Notes under the pieces: model-generated | Database searches by the model: none | What the model was told of the DNA's origin: nothing | Seen by the model: the letters and a program-made list of their open reading frames with translations, nothing else | Part shown: in pieces, positions 8,105 through 16,853 of the stretch | How the letters are laid out: each line of letters begins with the position of its first letter | How positions within the stretch are numbered: position 1 is the first letter of the stretch | Program-made: the position numbers and the translations under genes | Source: UBA7359 sp038142205 | GTDB lineage: Bacteria; Pseudomonadota; Gammaproteobacteria; Eutrophobiales; Eutrophobiaceae | Direction of reading: 5' to 3' | NCBI GenBank assembly: GCA_038142205.1 | Contig: JAYQJO010000001.1 | Span: 558,001 to 622,000, forward strand | Length of the DNA: 64,000 nucleotides

Positions 8105-9846
8105 ATGGATAATATTTCTCTCGAAACGCATTTCGAGTTACCTTATATTGATTCTAAAAATGCTGTAAAAGCATTAATCGTTGATAGTTCAGAGTTAGAC
8201 AGCGCAATTTTAAAAAAAATACTAGTTAACTTTTCTTATCAGGTACAGACTGCGCAAACAGGTCTTTCCGCAAAAGAAGTGTTTTTTGAATTTTCCCCGA
8301 TATTGTTTTCTTAAATTTAAATCTGTCAGATAAAAGCGTAGATGAATTAACACAGCTAATAAAAACAAATTCAAATTACAGTTATATTCCTGTGATTTAT
8401 ATAACGTCGGCTGACAATAAATCCACATTAAGGAAGTGTCTTGATGCAGGGGGCGATGATTTTGTTGTTACGCCTATCGATGCCGGTTTATTAACAGCTA
8501 AAGTGAATTCATTACTTCGTGCAAAAAAAATATACGATAGTTTATTGAAAGAAAAGCGAACTCTATCCGAGCATATTCAAATTCAGAAAAAAGATTTAAA
8601 TGATGCTGAAAGTATAATCAGTAGTATGCATATGTCCCGATTTATTGATTCGGGAAATATGAACTGGGCCTATATTGCAGAGAATATTTTAAGCGGAGAT
8701 ATTCTTTGTTCTGCGGTTAATCCATCAGGAGAGCAAATGATCCTGGTTGGTGATAATACCGGGCACGGATTGCCAGCTGCGATAGGTTCGATGATTACGA
8801 GTGAAACCTTTTATTCCATGGTAAATAAAGGTTTTGATATGCAGGTGATTATCGGAGAAATTAATAAAAAACTATTTCATCTATTCCCAATCGATCGTTT
8901 TCTTGCAGCTTGTATCGTATGTTTTAATGATGAATATAATGAAATGAGAATCTGGAATGCCGGTTTCCCAAGCGTATTGGTCGTTGATGCAGCAGGACAG
9001 CTAAAGGAAAAAGTATCATCTATGGAAATGGCACTGGGAATAAAGTTAATTGCTGAGAGTGAAATTATCCCCATTAGAGTAGATTTAAAAGAGACTGATA
9101 CTATTTATGCTTTCACTGATGGATTGTTTGAAGTATTTAATCCGGCTGGCGAAATGTATGGCGAAGAACGTTTGCTCGAATCTATCGGTTCTAACCATAG
9201 AAAAAAAGGCAGAGTTGATAAGATTATCAATGATTCCATGCAATTTCAGGAAAATGATAAGTTGAATGATGATCTGCTTTTTTTAGAAATTTCTTGTGAT
9301 AAAAAATTACTCAAAAACAATAAAAAAGAGAGTATTGATAATACCAGAATAGAACCTATGGAGTGGAAAACCCGGTTTGAGTTTGGGAAAGATGTTCTTT
9401 GTCATACAAACCCGATTCCAACTTTAGTTCAGACAATAAATGACATACAAGGCTTTGGTGATCATCGTGAAAAAATATTCTTAATACTAACCGAGATGTA
9501 TTCCAATGCGCTGGAACACGGCATATTAAACCTTGATTCGTCAATAAAGAACTCAGAAGATGGTTTTCTAAAATATTATAATTTACGTCAAAAGAATCTT
9601 GATGAATTACAACATGGAAATATTACTATAGACATTAAACATAACATCGAAGGAGATAAAGGTGTTGTCGTATTTGCTATAGAACATGATGGACAAACCT
9701 TCGACTATCAGGGAATAGGAAAAAAACTGGATAAAAATGCGAGTAATAATGGACGTGGTATAGGGCTTATAAATGATTTTTGTAGAAAATTTGAGTATAG
9801 CAATGAAGGTAGAAAGTTGAGTGTTGAATACGAGTGGAAGCTTTAA
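8105..9846 (+). CDS. Response regulator - PP2C phosphatase (RsbU-like) - HATPase fusion, frame broken once
   Basis: Three domains read in order. First is an N-terminal receiver (ALIVDSSELD at the start, VIYITSADN and DDFVVTPID later). Next is a PP2C/SpoIIE phosphatase (VGDNTGHGLPAAIGS, FTDGLFEVFNP). Last is a C-terminal RsbW-type HATPase (EMYSNALEHGI, NGRGIGLINDF). The receiver is interrupted: the first frame stops at 8314, and the homologous reading resumes in another frame after a TTTTCCCC run at 8291-8298, where one base appears to be missing. I therefore treat it as one gene with a likely homopolymer error. Start chosen at ATG 8105, just after the STAS stop, rather than an upstream TTG. 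It should regulate the STAS protein's phosphorylation. Confidence 0.8.
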
Positions 9847-9934
9847 AGCTGAATAGTGGCTTAATTATTGCTCAAAATAATCAATATAAGATATAAATTT
9901 GAGGATTAATAGGACGAAATCAGGAGAGCAAGGC

Positions 9935-10099
9935 ATGCAAAAACTTAGCTGGCAATTTTTCTTATCTATTCTACCTTTTTTACCAACGATTATGCTTGCA
10001 GCCGGTATTATCTGGATGATTGTCGCGATTATATATGGTCAAGCGGGAGATTATCATTCTGCAGAGGTCATGGTCAGACATAACGTTCTGCAATGTTGA
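9935..10099 (+). CDS. Small membrane protein (54 aa), unrecognised
   Basis: A short ORF with a strong ribosome-binding site: AGGAG at 9922-9926, eight bases before the ATG at 9935. The translation has an N-terminal hydrophobic half with two adjoining hydrophobic runs (LSWQFFLSILPFLPTIM and AAGIIWMIVAIIY) and a short polar tail ending in Cys. It precedes the Mrp-like antiporter genes by about 140 bases. It does not look like MrpB, MrpE, MrpF or MrpG. The good Shine-Dalgarno and hydrophobic pattern support a real gene; its role is unknown. In the 10100-10236 gap a TATAAT box (10158-10163) has no well-spaced -35. Confidence 0.45.
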   Translation: MQKLSWQFFLSILPFLPTIMLAAGIIWMIVAIIYGQAGDYHSAEVMVRHNVLQC

Positions 10100-10236
10100 G
10101 GCCATAAAATTTGGACAAAATTAATAGAAGTTGGATGGCGCATCTGTTTTTTTTCTATATAATGACCGTTAACATGTACGGTTTAAATCGTGCTATCTCA
10201 TTCATAATAAATATAATTTGAGTTTTTTATAACAGA

Positions 10237-10581
10237 ATGGATGTTTTTGCTTTATTTAATTATTGGGTTGTCGTTATTTTAATGATGATCGGGCTTTATA
10301 TAATTATCGCCCATAAAAATTTGGTAAAAAAACTGATTGGTATCAATATCTTTCAGACATCAATTTTTATACTGTTTATCTCTTTGGGAAAAGTCTCTGG
10401 CGGAACAGCGCCAATCCTGAACGATGCTTATTCGGTTTATTCCAGTCCACTACCACATGTACTGATTCTTACAGCAATTGTCGTCGGTATTTCAACGACT
10501 GCATTAGGTCTGGCAATCATTATTCGGATCCATCATGCTTTTGGGACGGTTGATGATGATGAAATACAGAAGGAGTTATAG
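10237..10581 (+). CDS. Na+/H+ antiporter subunit C (MrpC/MnhC, NuoK-like)
   Basis: A 114-residue protein with three hydrophobic segments, the size and pattern of MrpC/MnhC, which is homologous to NuoK of complex I. The central KKLIGINIFQTSIFILF and the HVLILTAIVVGISTTALGLA helix are characteristic of the family. MrpC is a membrane component of multi-subunit CPA3 cation/proton antiporters. It is followed immediately by three MrpD-like subunits, so it begins a compact antiporter operon. No MrpA, B, E, F or G is present in the window. Confidence 0.9.
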   Translation: MDVFALFNYWVVVILMMIGLYIIIAHKNLVKKLIGINIFQTSIFILFISLGKVSGGTAPILNDAYSVYSSPLPHVLILTAIVVGISTTALGLAIIIRIHHAFGTVDDDEIQKEL

Positions 10582-10583
10582 CA

Positions 10584-12065
10584 ATTAGCTCTCATTTCCC
10601 TGTTTTACTGATTATCCTACCATTGATAGCTGCACCATTGTGCATCTTGTTACGTCATGCTGTTGTAACATGGATAGTTACAAATCTGGCTACATGGCTG
10701 TCATTCGGAATTTCATGTGCATTATTTTTTCAAGTACAGACTACCGGCATTATCAGTTACGCCATTGGTGGTTGGGTTTCACCCTGGGGAATAGAATATC
10801 GTGTTGATGCTTTAAATTCCTTTATCCTGATTATTGTAAGTGGTATCGGTGCTATTGTTGCGACTTTTGCACGTGAGAGTGTGCAAAAAGAAATTTCTAA
10901 CGATCGCATTTATCTTTTCTACACAGCTTTTTTACTTTGTTTAACCGGGCTATTGGGTGTAGTTATTACCGGTGATGCATTCAATATATTTGTATTTATC
11001 GAAATCGCATCTCTCTCATCTTATGCTTTAATTAGTCTTGGCAAAGATAAACGTGCTTTAGTTGCAGCTTACCGATATCTTATTTTTGGCACTATAGGGG
11101 CCTCGTTTATTCTGATTTCAATCGGGCTTTTGTATGCAATGACAGGCACTTTAAATATCATTGATATCCAAGCACGATTACCGGAAGTTATTCATACCAG
11201 TACAATAAAAGTGGCCTTGGCTTTTTTTACATTAGGCGTAGCAATTAAATGTGGTTTATTCCCTATGCACTTTTGGGCGCCTGCGGTATATACCTATGCA
11301 CCTTCTACTGTATCTGCTTTTCTTGCTGGAACTACCAGTAAAGTATTTATTTATGTTCTGATACGATTTCTGTTTACTATATTTGGGGCAGAGTTTGTTT
11401 TTGATGAAATGAATCTAGATGTAATTTTCCTGATTCTTGGAATATTAGCGATATTCAGTGGATCACTGGCAGCTATTTTTCAGGACAATGTGAAACGATT
11501 ATTAGCTTATTCAAGCGTAGCACAAATCGGTTATATGATTTTGGGTATTAGCGTCGTTTCGGTTACCGGATTAACGGCTGGAATTCTACATTTATTCAAT
11601 CATGCGCTAATCAAGACAGCACTTTTTGCAGGAATGGCCGCAATTATCTATCGACTAGATTCTGCATCGTTATCTGATATGAAAGGATTAGGTAAGACTA
11701 TGCCGTGGACGATGAGTGCATTTGTTCTGGCAGGACTTAGCTTGATAGGTGTTCCATCAACAGTTGGTTTTATTAGTAAATGGTATCTGATATTGGCTGT
11801 ATTAGAGCAAGGTTGGTGGTTAATTGCCGTGGCTATTTTAATTGGATCACTATTGGCTGTGATTTATATCTGGAAAGTTGTTGAAGTTGCTTATTTTCAG
11901 AATGCAGATGATGGTTCAAGTAAACCTTTAAATCAGGAAGCACCATTAAGTATTATTATTCCACTCTGGCTTATAATATTTACTAATTTTTATTTTGGTA
12001 TTAATGCGTCATTGACATCAAGCGCTGCAAGACAGGCAGCTGAATACCTATTAGGAGTAAATTAA
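10584..12065 (+). CDS. MrpD/NuoN-like proton antiporter subunit 1
   Basis: A membrane protein of about 493 residues from the proton antiporter (NuoL/M/N, MrpD) family, with motifs FIFVEIASLSSYALISLGKD, IKCGLFPMHFWAPAVYTYAP and DNVKRLLAYSSVAQIGY. No ATG exists at the expected start. The frame is open upstream of a TTG at 10623, and an AGGAG at 10571-10575 points to the ATT at 10584, three bases after mrpC ends, which gives a natural hydrophobic N terminus. ATT is a very rare start, so either it is real or the base is wrong. Four-base spacing overlap with the next gene indicates an operon. Confidence 0.88.
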   Translation: MSSHFPVLLIILPLIAAPLCILLRHAVVTWIVTNLATWLSFGISCALFFQVQTTGIISYAIGGWVSPWGIEYRVDALNSFILIIVSGIGAIVATFARESVQKEISNDRIYLFYTAFLLCLTGLLGVVITGDAFNIFVFIEIASLSSYALISLGKDKRALVAAYRYLIFGTIGASFILISIGLLYAMTGTLNIIDIQARLPEVIHTSTIKVALAFFTLGVAIKCGLFPMHFWAPAVYTYAPSTVSAFLAGTTSKVFIYVLIRFLFTIFGAEFVFDEMNLDVIFLILGILAIFSGSLAAIFQDNVKRLLAYSSVAQIGYMILGISVVSVTGLTAGILHLFNHALIKTALFAGMAAIIYRLDSASLSDMKGLGKTMPWTMSAFVLAGLSLIGVPSTVGFISKWYLILAVLEQGWWLIAVAILIGSLLAVIYIWKVVEVAYFQNADDGSSKPLNQEAPLSIIIPLWLIIFTNFYFGINASLTSSAARQAAEYLLGVN

Positions 12066-13542
12066 TGTCAGATGCATTATTAATCCAATTGGTATTATCG
12101 CTTCCAGTAGTTGCTTCTATCTTTATTGCAATTTCCGGGCAATACCCTAATTTGCGCGAAGCTTTTACGCTTATTACTTCAACTGCTCTTTTTATTGTTG
12201 TATTGATGCTTTATAACAGTGTCAGTAATGGCATTAGACCAGAATTTGTTTTAATCGAACCTGTTGCAGGTTTATCATTGGCATTTAGTATTGAGCCGTT
12301 GGGCATGTTGTTTTCATTAGTCTCCAGTTTTCTCTGGATTGTTACATCGATTTATTCAATTGGTTACATGCGTGGTCATAACGAGAAAAACCAAACACGG
12401 TTTTATGTTTGCTTTGCCCTAGCAATAGCGAGTGTCATGGGAATTGCATTTAGTGCAAACATGTTTACGCTTTTTCTTTTCTATGAATTGTTAACCTTAT
12501 CAACCTTTTTCCTAGTGACACACAGCGGAACAGATGATGCAAAACGTTCTGGCAAACTTTATCTTGGCATTTTATTAGGCACATCAATTGGATTACAACT
12601 CCTTGCTATTATCTGGACCTGGTCTATAACAGGCACATTGGATTTTACTCAGGGTGAGTCTTCGATAATCATGTTTCAAAAAGTGTTATAGCAATATTAT
12701 TTGCGCTATATATTTTGGGTATAGGTAAAGCTGCATTGATGCCATTTCATCGTTGGCTGCCGGCGGCAATGGTCGCACCAACGCCAGTGAGTGCTTTATT
12801 GCATGCAGTTGCTGTTGTTAAAGCAGGGGTATTTACTGTATTAAAAGTAACTATTTACATTTTTGGTTTTGATACTTTGATTGAAACAAATGCAAGTATT
12901 TGGCTTATCTATATTGCCAGTGGCACAATATTAATTGCGTCATTAATAGCGATGACAAAAGATAATCTCAAAGCACGCTTAGCTTACTCTACGATTAGTC
13001 AGCTTTCTTATATAGTATTGGGTGCTTTGTTAATAAATGAGACTGCTTTTATTGGTAGTAGTATGCATATCGCAATGCATGCATTTGGAAAGATTACGTT
13101 GTTTTTTTGTGCCGGTGCGATCATGGTTGCAACTCATAAAACTGAGATCAGTCAAATGCACGGTTTAGGTCGAACGATGCCAATAACAATGGCTGCATTT
13201 TTTATTGGTAGCTTGAGTATAATAGGGTTACCTCCAATGGGTGGAATGTGGAGTAAATGGTTTTTGGTATTAGGGACGGTCGAAGCGGGATTATATATTC
13301 CGCTCGCAGTATTACTCATCAGTTCCCTGTTAAATATTGCCTATTTACTGCCTATCCCGATTCGTGCTTTTTATCCTGCGAAAGATAAAATGAATGAACT
13401 TGATGACAATACAGTGGTTAAAGAAGCACCATGGCCTTGTCTTATTGCAATTTCAATAACATCACTGGGATGTATAGCATTATTTTTATTCCCAGAGCCA
13501 CTTTATCAATTGATAGCATTAATTTTTAATAAAAGTTACTAA
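12065..13542 (+). CDS. MrpD/NuoM-like proton antiporter subunit 2, frame broken once
   Basis: The first frame (12065-12691) and a second frame ending at 13542 together make one antiporter-family protein of about 492 residues. The break falls at an AAAAA run (12678-12682): adding one A joins ...MFQK to SVIAILFALYILGIGKAALMPFHRWLP without loss of family sequence. The C-terminal part has the family motif PTPVSALLHAVAVVKAGVF, and the N-terminal part has the acidic helix FLFYELLTLSTFFLV. A homopolymer sequencing error is the simplest explanation; a slippage-prone tract is the alternative. It overlaps the upstream antiporter gene at its start. Confidence 0.85.
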
Positions 13543-13544
13543 CT

Positions 13545-13793
13545 ATGAATGATGAAAAACAATATTTTTTCGACAAACCGAAAAATATAAAAAAGGTATT
13601 ACGAATATTTTATATTTTGTGTGCCGTTCTATTAGCCGTTGATTTATTTTATCATCGCCACGTAATACATAGCTGGGAAAGTCTTTTCGGTTTTTATGGC
13701 CTATACGGATTTGTAGGCTGTGTCATTCTGGTGTTAGTTGCGAAGGAGATGCGTAAGTGGTTAATGCGCGACGAAAATTATTATGATGAGTAA
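13545..13793 (+). CDS. Small two-helix membrane protein of the antiporter operon (82 aa)
   Basis: An 82-residue protein starting two bases after the previous stop and overlapping the next antiporter gene by 11 bases, so it is part of the same translational chain. It has a polar N terminus (about 20 residues), a first hydrophobic helix (FYILCAVLLAVDLFY), a short loop, a second helix (YGFVGCVILVLVA) and a charged tail rich in Lys, Arg, Asp and Glu. I do not recognise a named family. Its position suggests an accessory or assembly subunit of the antiporter-like complex. Confidence 0.75.
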   Translation: MNDEKQYFFDKPKNIKKVLRIFYILCAVLLAVDLFYHRHVIHSWESLFGFYGLYGFVGCVILVLVAKEMRKWLMRDENYYDE

Positions 13794-15483
13794 TTTGCCA
13801 CCATTTCTGTTCTTTTTTCTTGGTGCATTATTGGTGCCCTTTGTGCGTGGTTATTTCAGGTTAACATTATTGCTTATTGTGCCTGTCATTAGCGGAATAA
13901 ACCTATTAGGAATTGACCATGGAGTTTATTTACAATCATCATTTTTAAATTATGATTTGATTCCCTATCGTGTTGATAGACTCAGTCTTCTTTTCGGCTA
14001 TCTGTTTCATCTTGCTGCATTTATCAGTGTTATATATTCCTTGAATGTACGCGATACAATGCAACATGTTGCGGGATTGCTTTATGCGGGTAGTGCGCTT
14101 GGTGCAGTATTTTCCGGTGATTTAATTACGCTGTTCATTTTTTGGGAATTAATGGCGATAAGCTCTGTATTTCTAGTTTGGGCAAGACGTACCGAACGTG
14201 CAATGAATTCAGGGTTCCGTTATTTAATCATTCAAGTCGCTTCAGGTGTCTTATTTCTAGCCGGTGCCGTACTCCATGTCCATGAAACAGGGTCTACTCA
14301 TTTTGAATTTATTGGACTTAACGGTTTAGCATCCTGGTTAATCTTGCTTGCTTTTGGTATTAAAGCCGCATTTCCACTGGTTCATAACTGGTTGACTGAT
14401 GCCTATGCAGAGGCAACGCCTTCGGGTACTGTTTTTCTTAGTGCCTTTACCACCAAGACTGCCATTTATGTATTAGCAAGAGGTTTGCAAGGAACTGAGA
14501 TACTGATTTATGTTGGTGCGGCGATGACCTGTTTTCCGATTTTTTATGCTGTTATAGAAAATGATCTGCGCCGTGTTTTGGGATACAGCATGATCAATCA
14601 GTTGGGATTTATGGTATGTGGTATTGGCATCGGTACAGCATTAAGTATTAATGGTGCTGTTGCACATGCTTTTACTGATGTGATCTTTAAAGGATTGCTC
14701 TTTATGACTATGGGTGCCGAATTACATATGACGGGGCGTATGAATGGTTCAGATTTGGGTGGTCTTTATAAGACCATGCCGAAGACAACAATTCTTTGTA
14801 TTATCGGGGCTGCATCTATCTCAGCATTTCCTTTATTTAGCGGCTTTGTCAGTAAATCGATGATTATGGTAGCCGTGTTGGAAGAAGGTTATTCAATAAT
14901 TTGGTTAATGATGCTGTTTGCCTCAGCCGGTGTTTTTCATCATGCCGGTATCAAAATCCCTTATTTTGCATTCTTTGCTCATGACTCAGGTATTCGGGTC
15001 AGTGACCCACCAGTAAATATGTTGATTGCGATGATGCTAGCAGCAGGATTTTGTATTTTTATCGGGTGTTATCCATGGTTACTTTACAGTTTGTTACCAT
15101 TTTCAGTTGATTACACACCGTTTGATACAACACATGTTATCACGCAGCTACAGTTGTTGTTTTATTCTGCTTTGGCATTTACCTGGCTAACACTTAAAGG
15201 ACTTTATCCACCAGAGTTACGGTCAGTTAATATTGATATTGAATGGTTTTATAGAAAGCTGTTTCCTCGTTGTTGGAGTTCAGTACTTATCTTTTTTACA
15301 AAATTGAATGCATATTTTATTGGTGTAAAAAATTTAATATTCATATTTACTTACAATACTCTCCAACGATTGTATGGACAGAAAAGTATGTTATTACGCC
15401 AACTGGATACAAGTGCTTTTCTTGTTTTGTCCATTTTATGTTTTGCTGGATGTCTTATGTTTTACTTAATAAAAACCATTTGA
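13783..15483 (+). CDS. MrpD/NuoL-M-like proton antiporter subunit 3
   Basis: A 566-residue polytopic membrane protein of the proton antiporter family: FIFWELMAISSVFLVWARR carries the acidic helix, followed by FGIKAAFPLVHNWLTDAYAEATPSGTV and NDLRRVLGYSMINQLGF. It has a longer C-terminal extension (from about residue 430) with two further hydrophobic helices. Start codons at 13783 and 13786 are both possible; the first overlaps the preceding small gene. Together with the two preceding paralogues and MrpC it forms a stand-alone membrane-arm-like module. Confidence 0.88.
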   Translation: MMSNLPPFLFFFLGALLVPFVRGYFRLTLLLIVPVISGINLLGIDHGVYLQSSFLNYDLIPYRVDRLSLLFGYLFHLAAFISVIYSLNVRDTMQHVAGLLYAGSALGAVFSGDLITLFIFWELMAISSVFLVWARRTERAMNSGFRYLIIQVASGVLFLAGAVLHVHETGSTHFEFIGLNGLASWLILLAFGIKAAFPLVHNWLTDAYAEATPSGTVFLSAFTTKTAIYVLARGLQGTEILIYVGAAMTCFPIFYAVIENDLRRVLGYSMINQLGFMVCGIGIGTALSINGAVAHAFTDVIFKGLLFMTMGAELHMTGRMNGSDLGGLYKTMPKTTILCIIGAASISAFPLFSGFVSKSMIMVAVLEEGYSIIWLMMLFASAGVFHHAGIKIPYFAFFAHDSGIRVSDPPVNMLIAMMLAAGFCIFIGCYPWLLYSLLPFSVDYTPFDTTHVITQLQLLFYSALAFTWLTLKGLYPPELRSVNIDIEWFYRKLFPRCWSSVLIFFTKLNAYFIGVKNLIFIFTYNTLQRLYGQKSMLLRQLDTSAFLVLSILCFAGCLMFYLIKTI

Positions 15484-15783
15484 GTAGAATATCTAGCTCA
15501 AACTCTCCTTATAATTGAGTAAGGAACTATTAACTACGCGAAACGATTGATAATCAGTTGAATAGTTGAATCTAACTTGCTACGGGCATGAGTTTAATTC
15601 TATTCGTCTTTTTATTCTCACTAGCTTTTTTTCTGGTATAAATCAGGAACTACTCCTACCTTTATTCAGGTAGTTTGCGACTAAAAAAATCCTTTTTAAG
15701 ATAATATCTATTTGTCATTAGACATCTTATAGTCTTTTCTACATGGAGGTTCTCTTTGAATGGAGACGGTCACGGAAGAACAC

Positions 15784-15799
15784 GCGCCATGGACGGCGC
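15784..15799. repeat. Short perfect inverted repeat in the mrp-hpnA gap
   Basis: In the 383-base gap between convergent antiporter and hpnA genes there is a GCGCC / GGCGC stem around a six-base ATGGAC spacer, inside a GC-richer patch (about 15740-15800) that stands out from its A/T-rich surroundings. The shape resembles short intergenic palindromes dispersed in several gammaproteobacteria, but I cannot count copies here. A second weaker hairpin (CTACCT / AGGTAG, 15656-15673) lies upstream. Neither has a following T-run good enough for an intrinsic terminator. Confidence 0.4.
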
Positions 15800-15866
15800 A
15801 CTAAATTGTCCAATCTTCCAGGTTTCTTTTCGACTTTAAGTATCTATTTTTAGTCTAGAGTTAACT

Positions 15867-16853
15867 TTATTTGTAGTTATGCTCGTTAAACCAGTTGATG
15901 GCATCTTTCAACCCTTCAGAACCAGGTCGAAATTCGTATCCGAGTTTTTGTTTTGCTTTTTCACTGCAAAAAAACATTTTCCTTTTTGACATTTTGACAC
16001 TATCCACTGTTGCCTGCGGTTCTTTTTTTGTAATACTCGCAATACGCTCCATAATCCAAGCAATTGGCAGTACTAGGTTATGTGGTAGTTTAATTGTTGG
16101 TGGAGTCATATTTTGGCTGAGACAAATATATTCCAAAATTGATGCCAAAGTCATATTGTCGCCACCAAGTATATAACGTTCGCCAATTTCGCCTTTTTCC
16201 ATGGCCAGTAAATGACCATTAGCAACATCATCAACATGGACAATATTTAAACCAGTATCAACATAGGCCGGCATTCTTCCTCTTATAGTATCAAGTACAA
16301 TTCTGCCAGTAGGCGTCGGTTTAATATCACGTGGACCAACTGGCGTAGACGGATTAACTATTGTTATAGGGATGGATTGTTCTTTGATTAATTTTTTTAC
16401 TTCTTCTTCAGCCAGGTATTTTGAGCGCTTGTAGTGACCAGTCATATTTTCAATCGATACCGGCGTTGTTTCGTCAGCAGAGGTACCATCATCATTTAGT
16501 CCCAGTGTTGCAACGCTACTGGTATAAACAATTTTTTCAATGTTAGCTTCAGCTGCTGCAATCATTAGGTTACGTGTTGCATCAACATTGGTTCTGTACA
16601 TGTTTTTTGGATCGGGAATCCACAAGCGATAATCTGCAGCAAGATGATATAAATTATTGCATCCAGTGACAGCACGTTTTAATGCATCAATATCATTCAA
16701 GTCACCTTCAATAATATCGAGTTCCAGACCATTAAAGTTACGTTTATCTGAGTCAGGACGAACAAGAACGCGTACATCTAGACCTTTTTTAAGCAATAAA
16801 TGTACGACGGCAGAACCGACAAAACCATTTGCACCTGTTACAAGTGTTTTCAT
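15867..16853 (-). CDS. hpnA: Hopanoid-associated sugar epimerase HpnA
   Basis: A 328-residue extended short-chain dehydrogenase: Rossmann motif TGANGFVGSAVV at the N terminus, and the YxxxK catalytic pair in HYKRSKYLAEEEV. The sequence is of the HpnA type (LYHLAADYRLW, PVGPRDIKPTPTGRIV), found only in hopanoid gene clusters; its exact substrate is not established. It is the last gene of a minus-strand hopanoid operon and its start overlaps the hpnN stop by four bases, so the two are coupled. Confidence 0.93.
   Translation of the reverse strand: MKTLVTGANGFVGSAVVHLLLKKGLDVRVLVRPDSDKRNFNGLELDIIEGDLNDIDALKRAVTGCNNLYHLAADYRLWIPDPKNMYRTNVDATRNLMIAAAEANIEKIVYTSSVATLGLNDDGTSADETTPVSIENMTGHYKRSKYLAEEEVKKLIKEQSIPITIVNPSTPVGPRDIKPTPTGRIVLDTIRGRMPAYVDTGLNIVHVDDVANGHLLAMEKGEIGERYILGGDNMTLASILEYICLSQNMTPPTIKLPHNLVLPIAWIMERIASITKKEPQATVDSVKMSKRKMFFCSEKAKQKLGYEFRPGSEGLKDAINWFNEHNYK

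Noticed and set aside
10131..10163. Promoter for the mrp operon (TTGGAT ... TATAAT).
   Set aside because: The -10 is perfect but the spacing is 21 bases, too long for a sigma-70 pair; no better -35 was found.
15270..15518. 82-codon ORF overlapping the end of the third MrpD-like gene.
   Set aside because: It is in another frame of a well-supported gene and shows no independent coding features.
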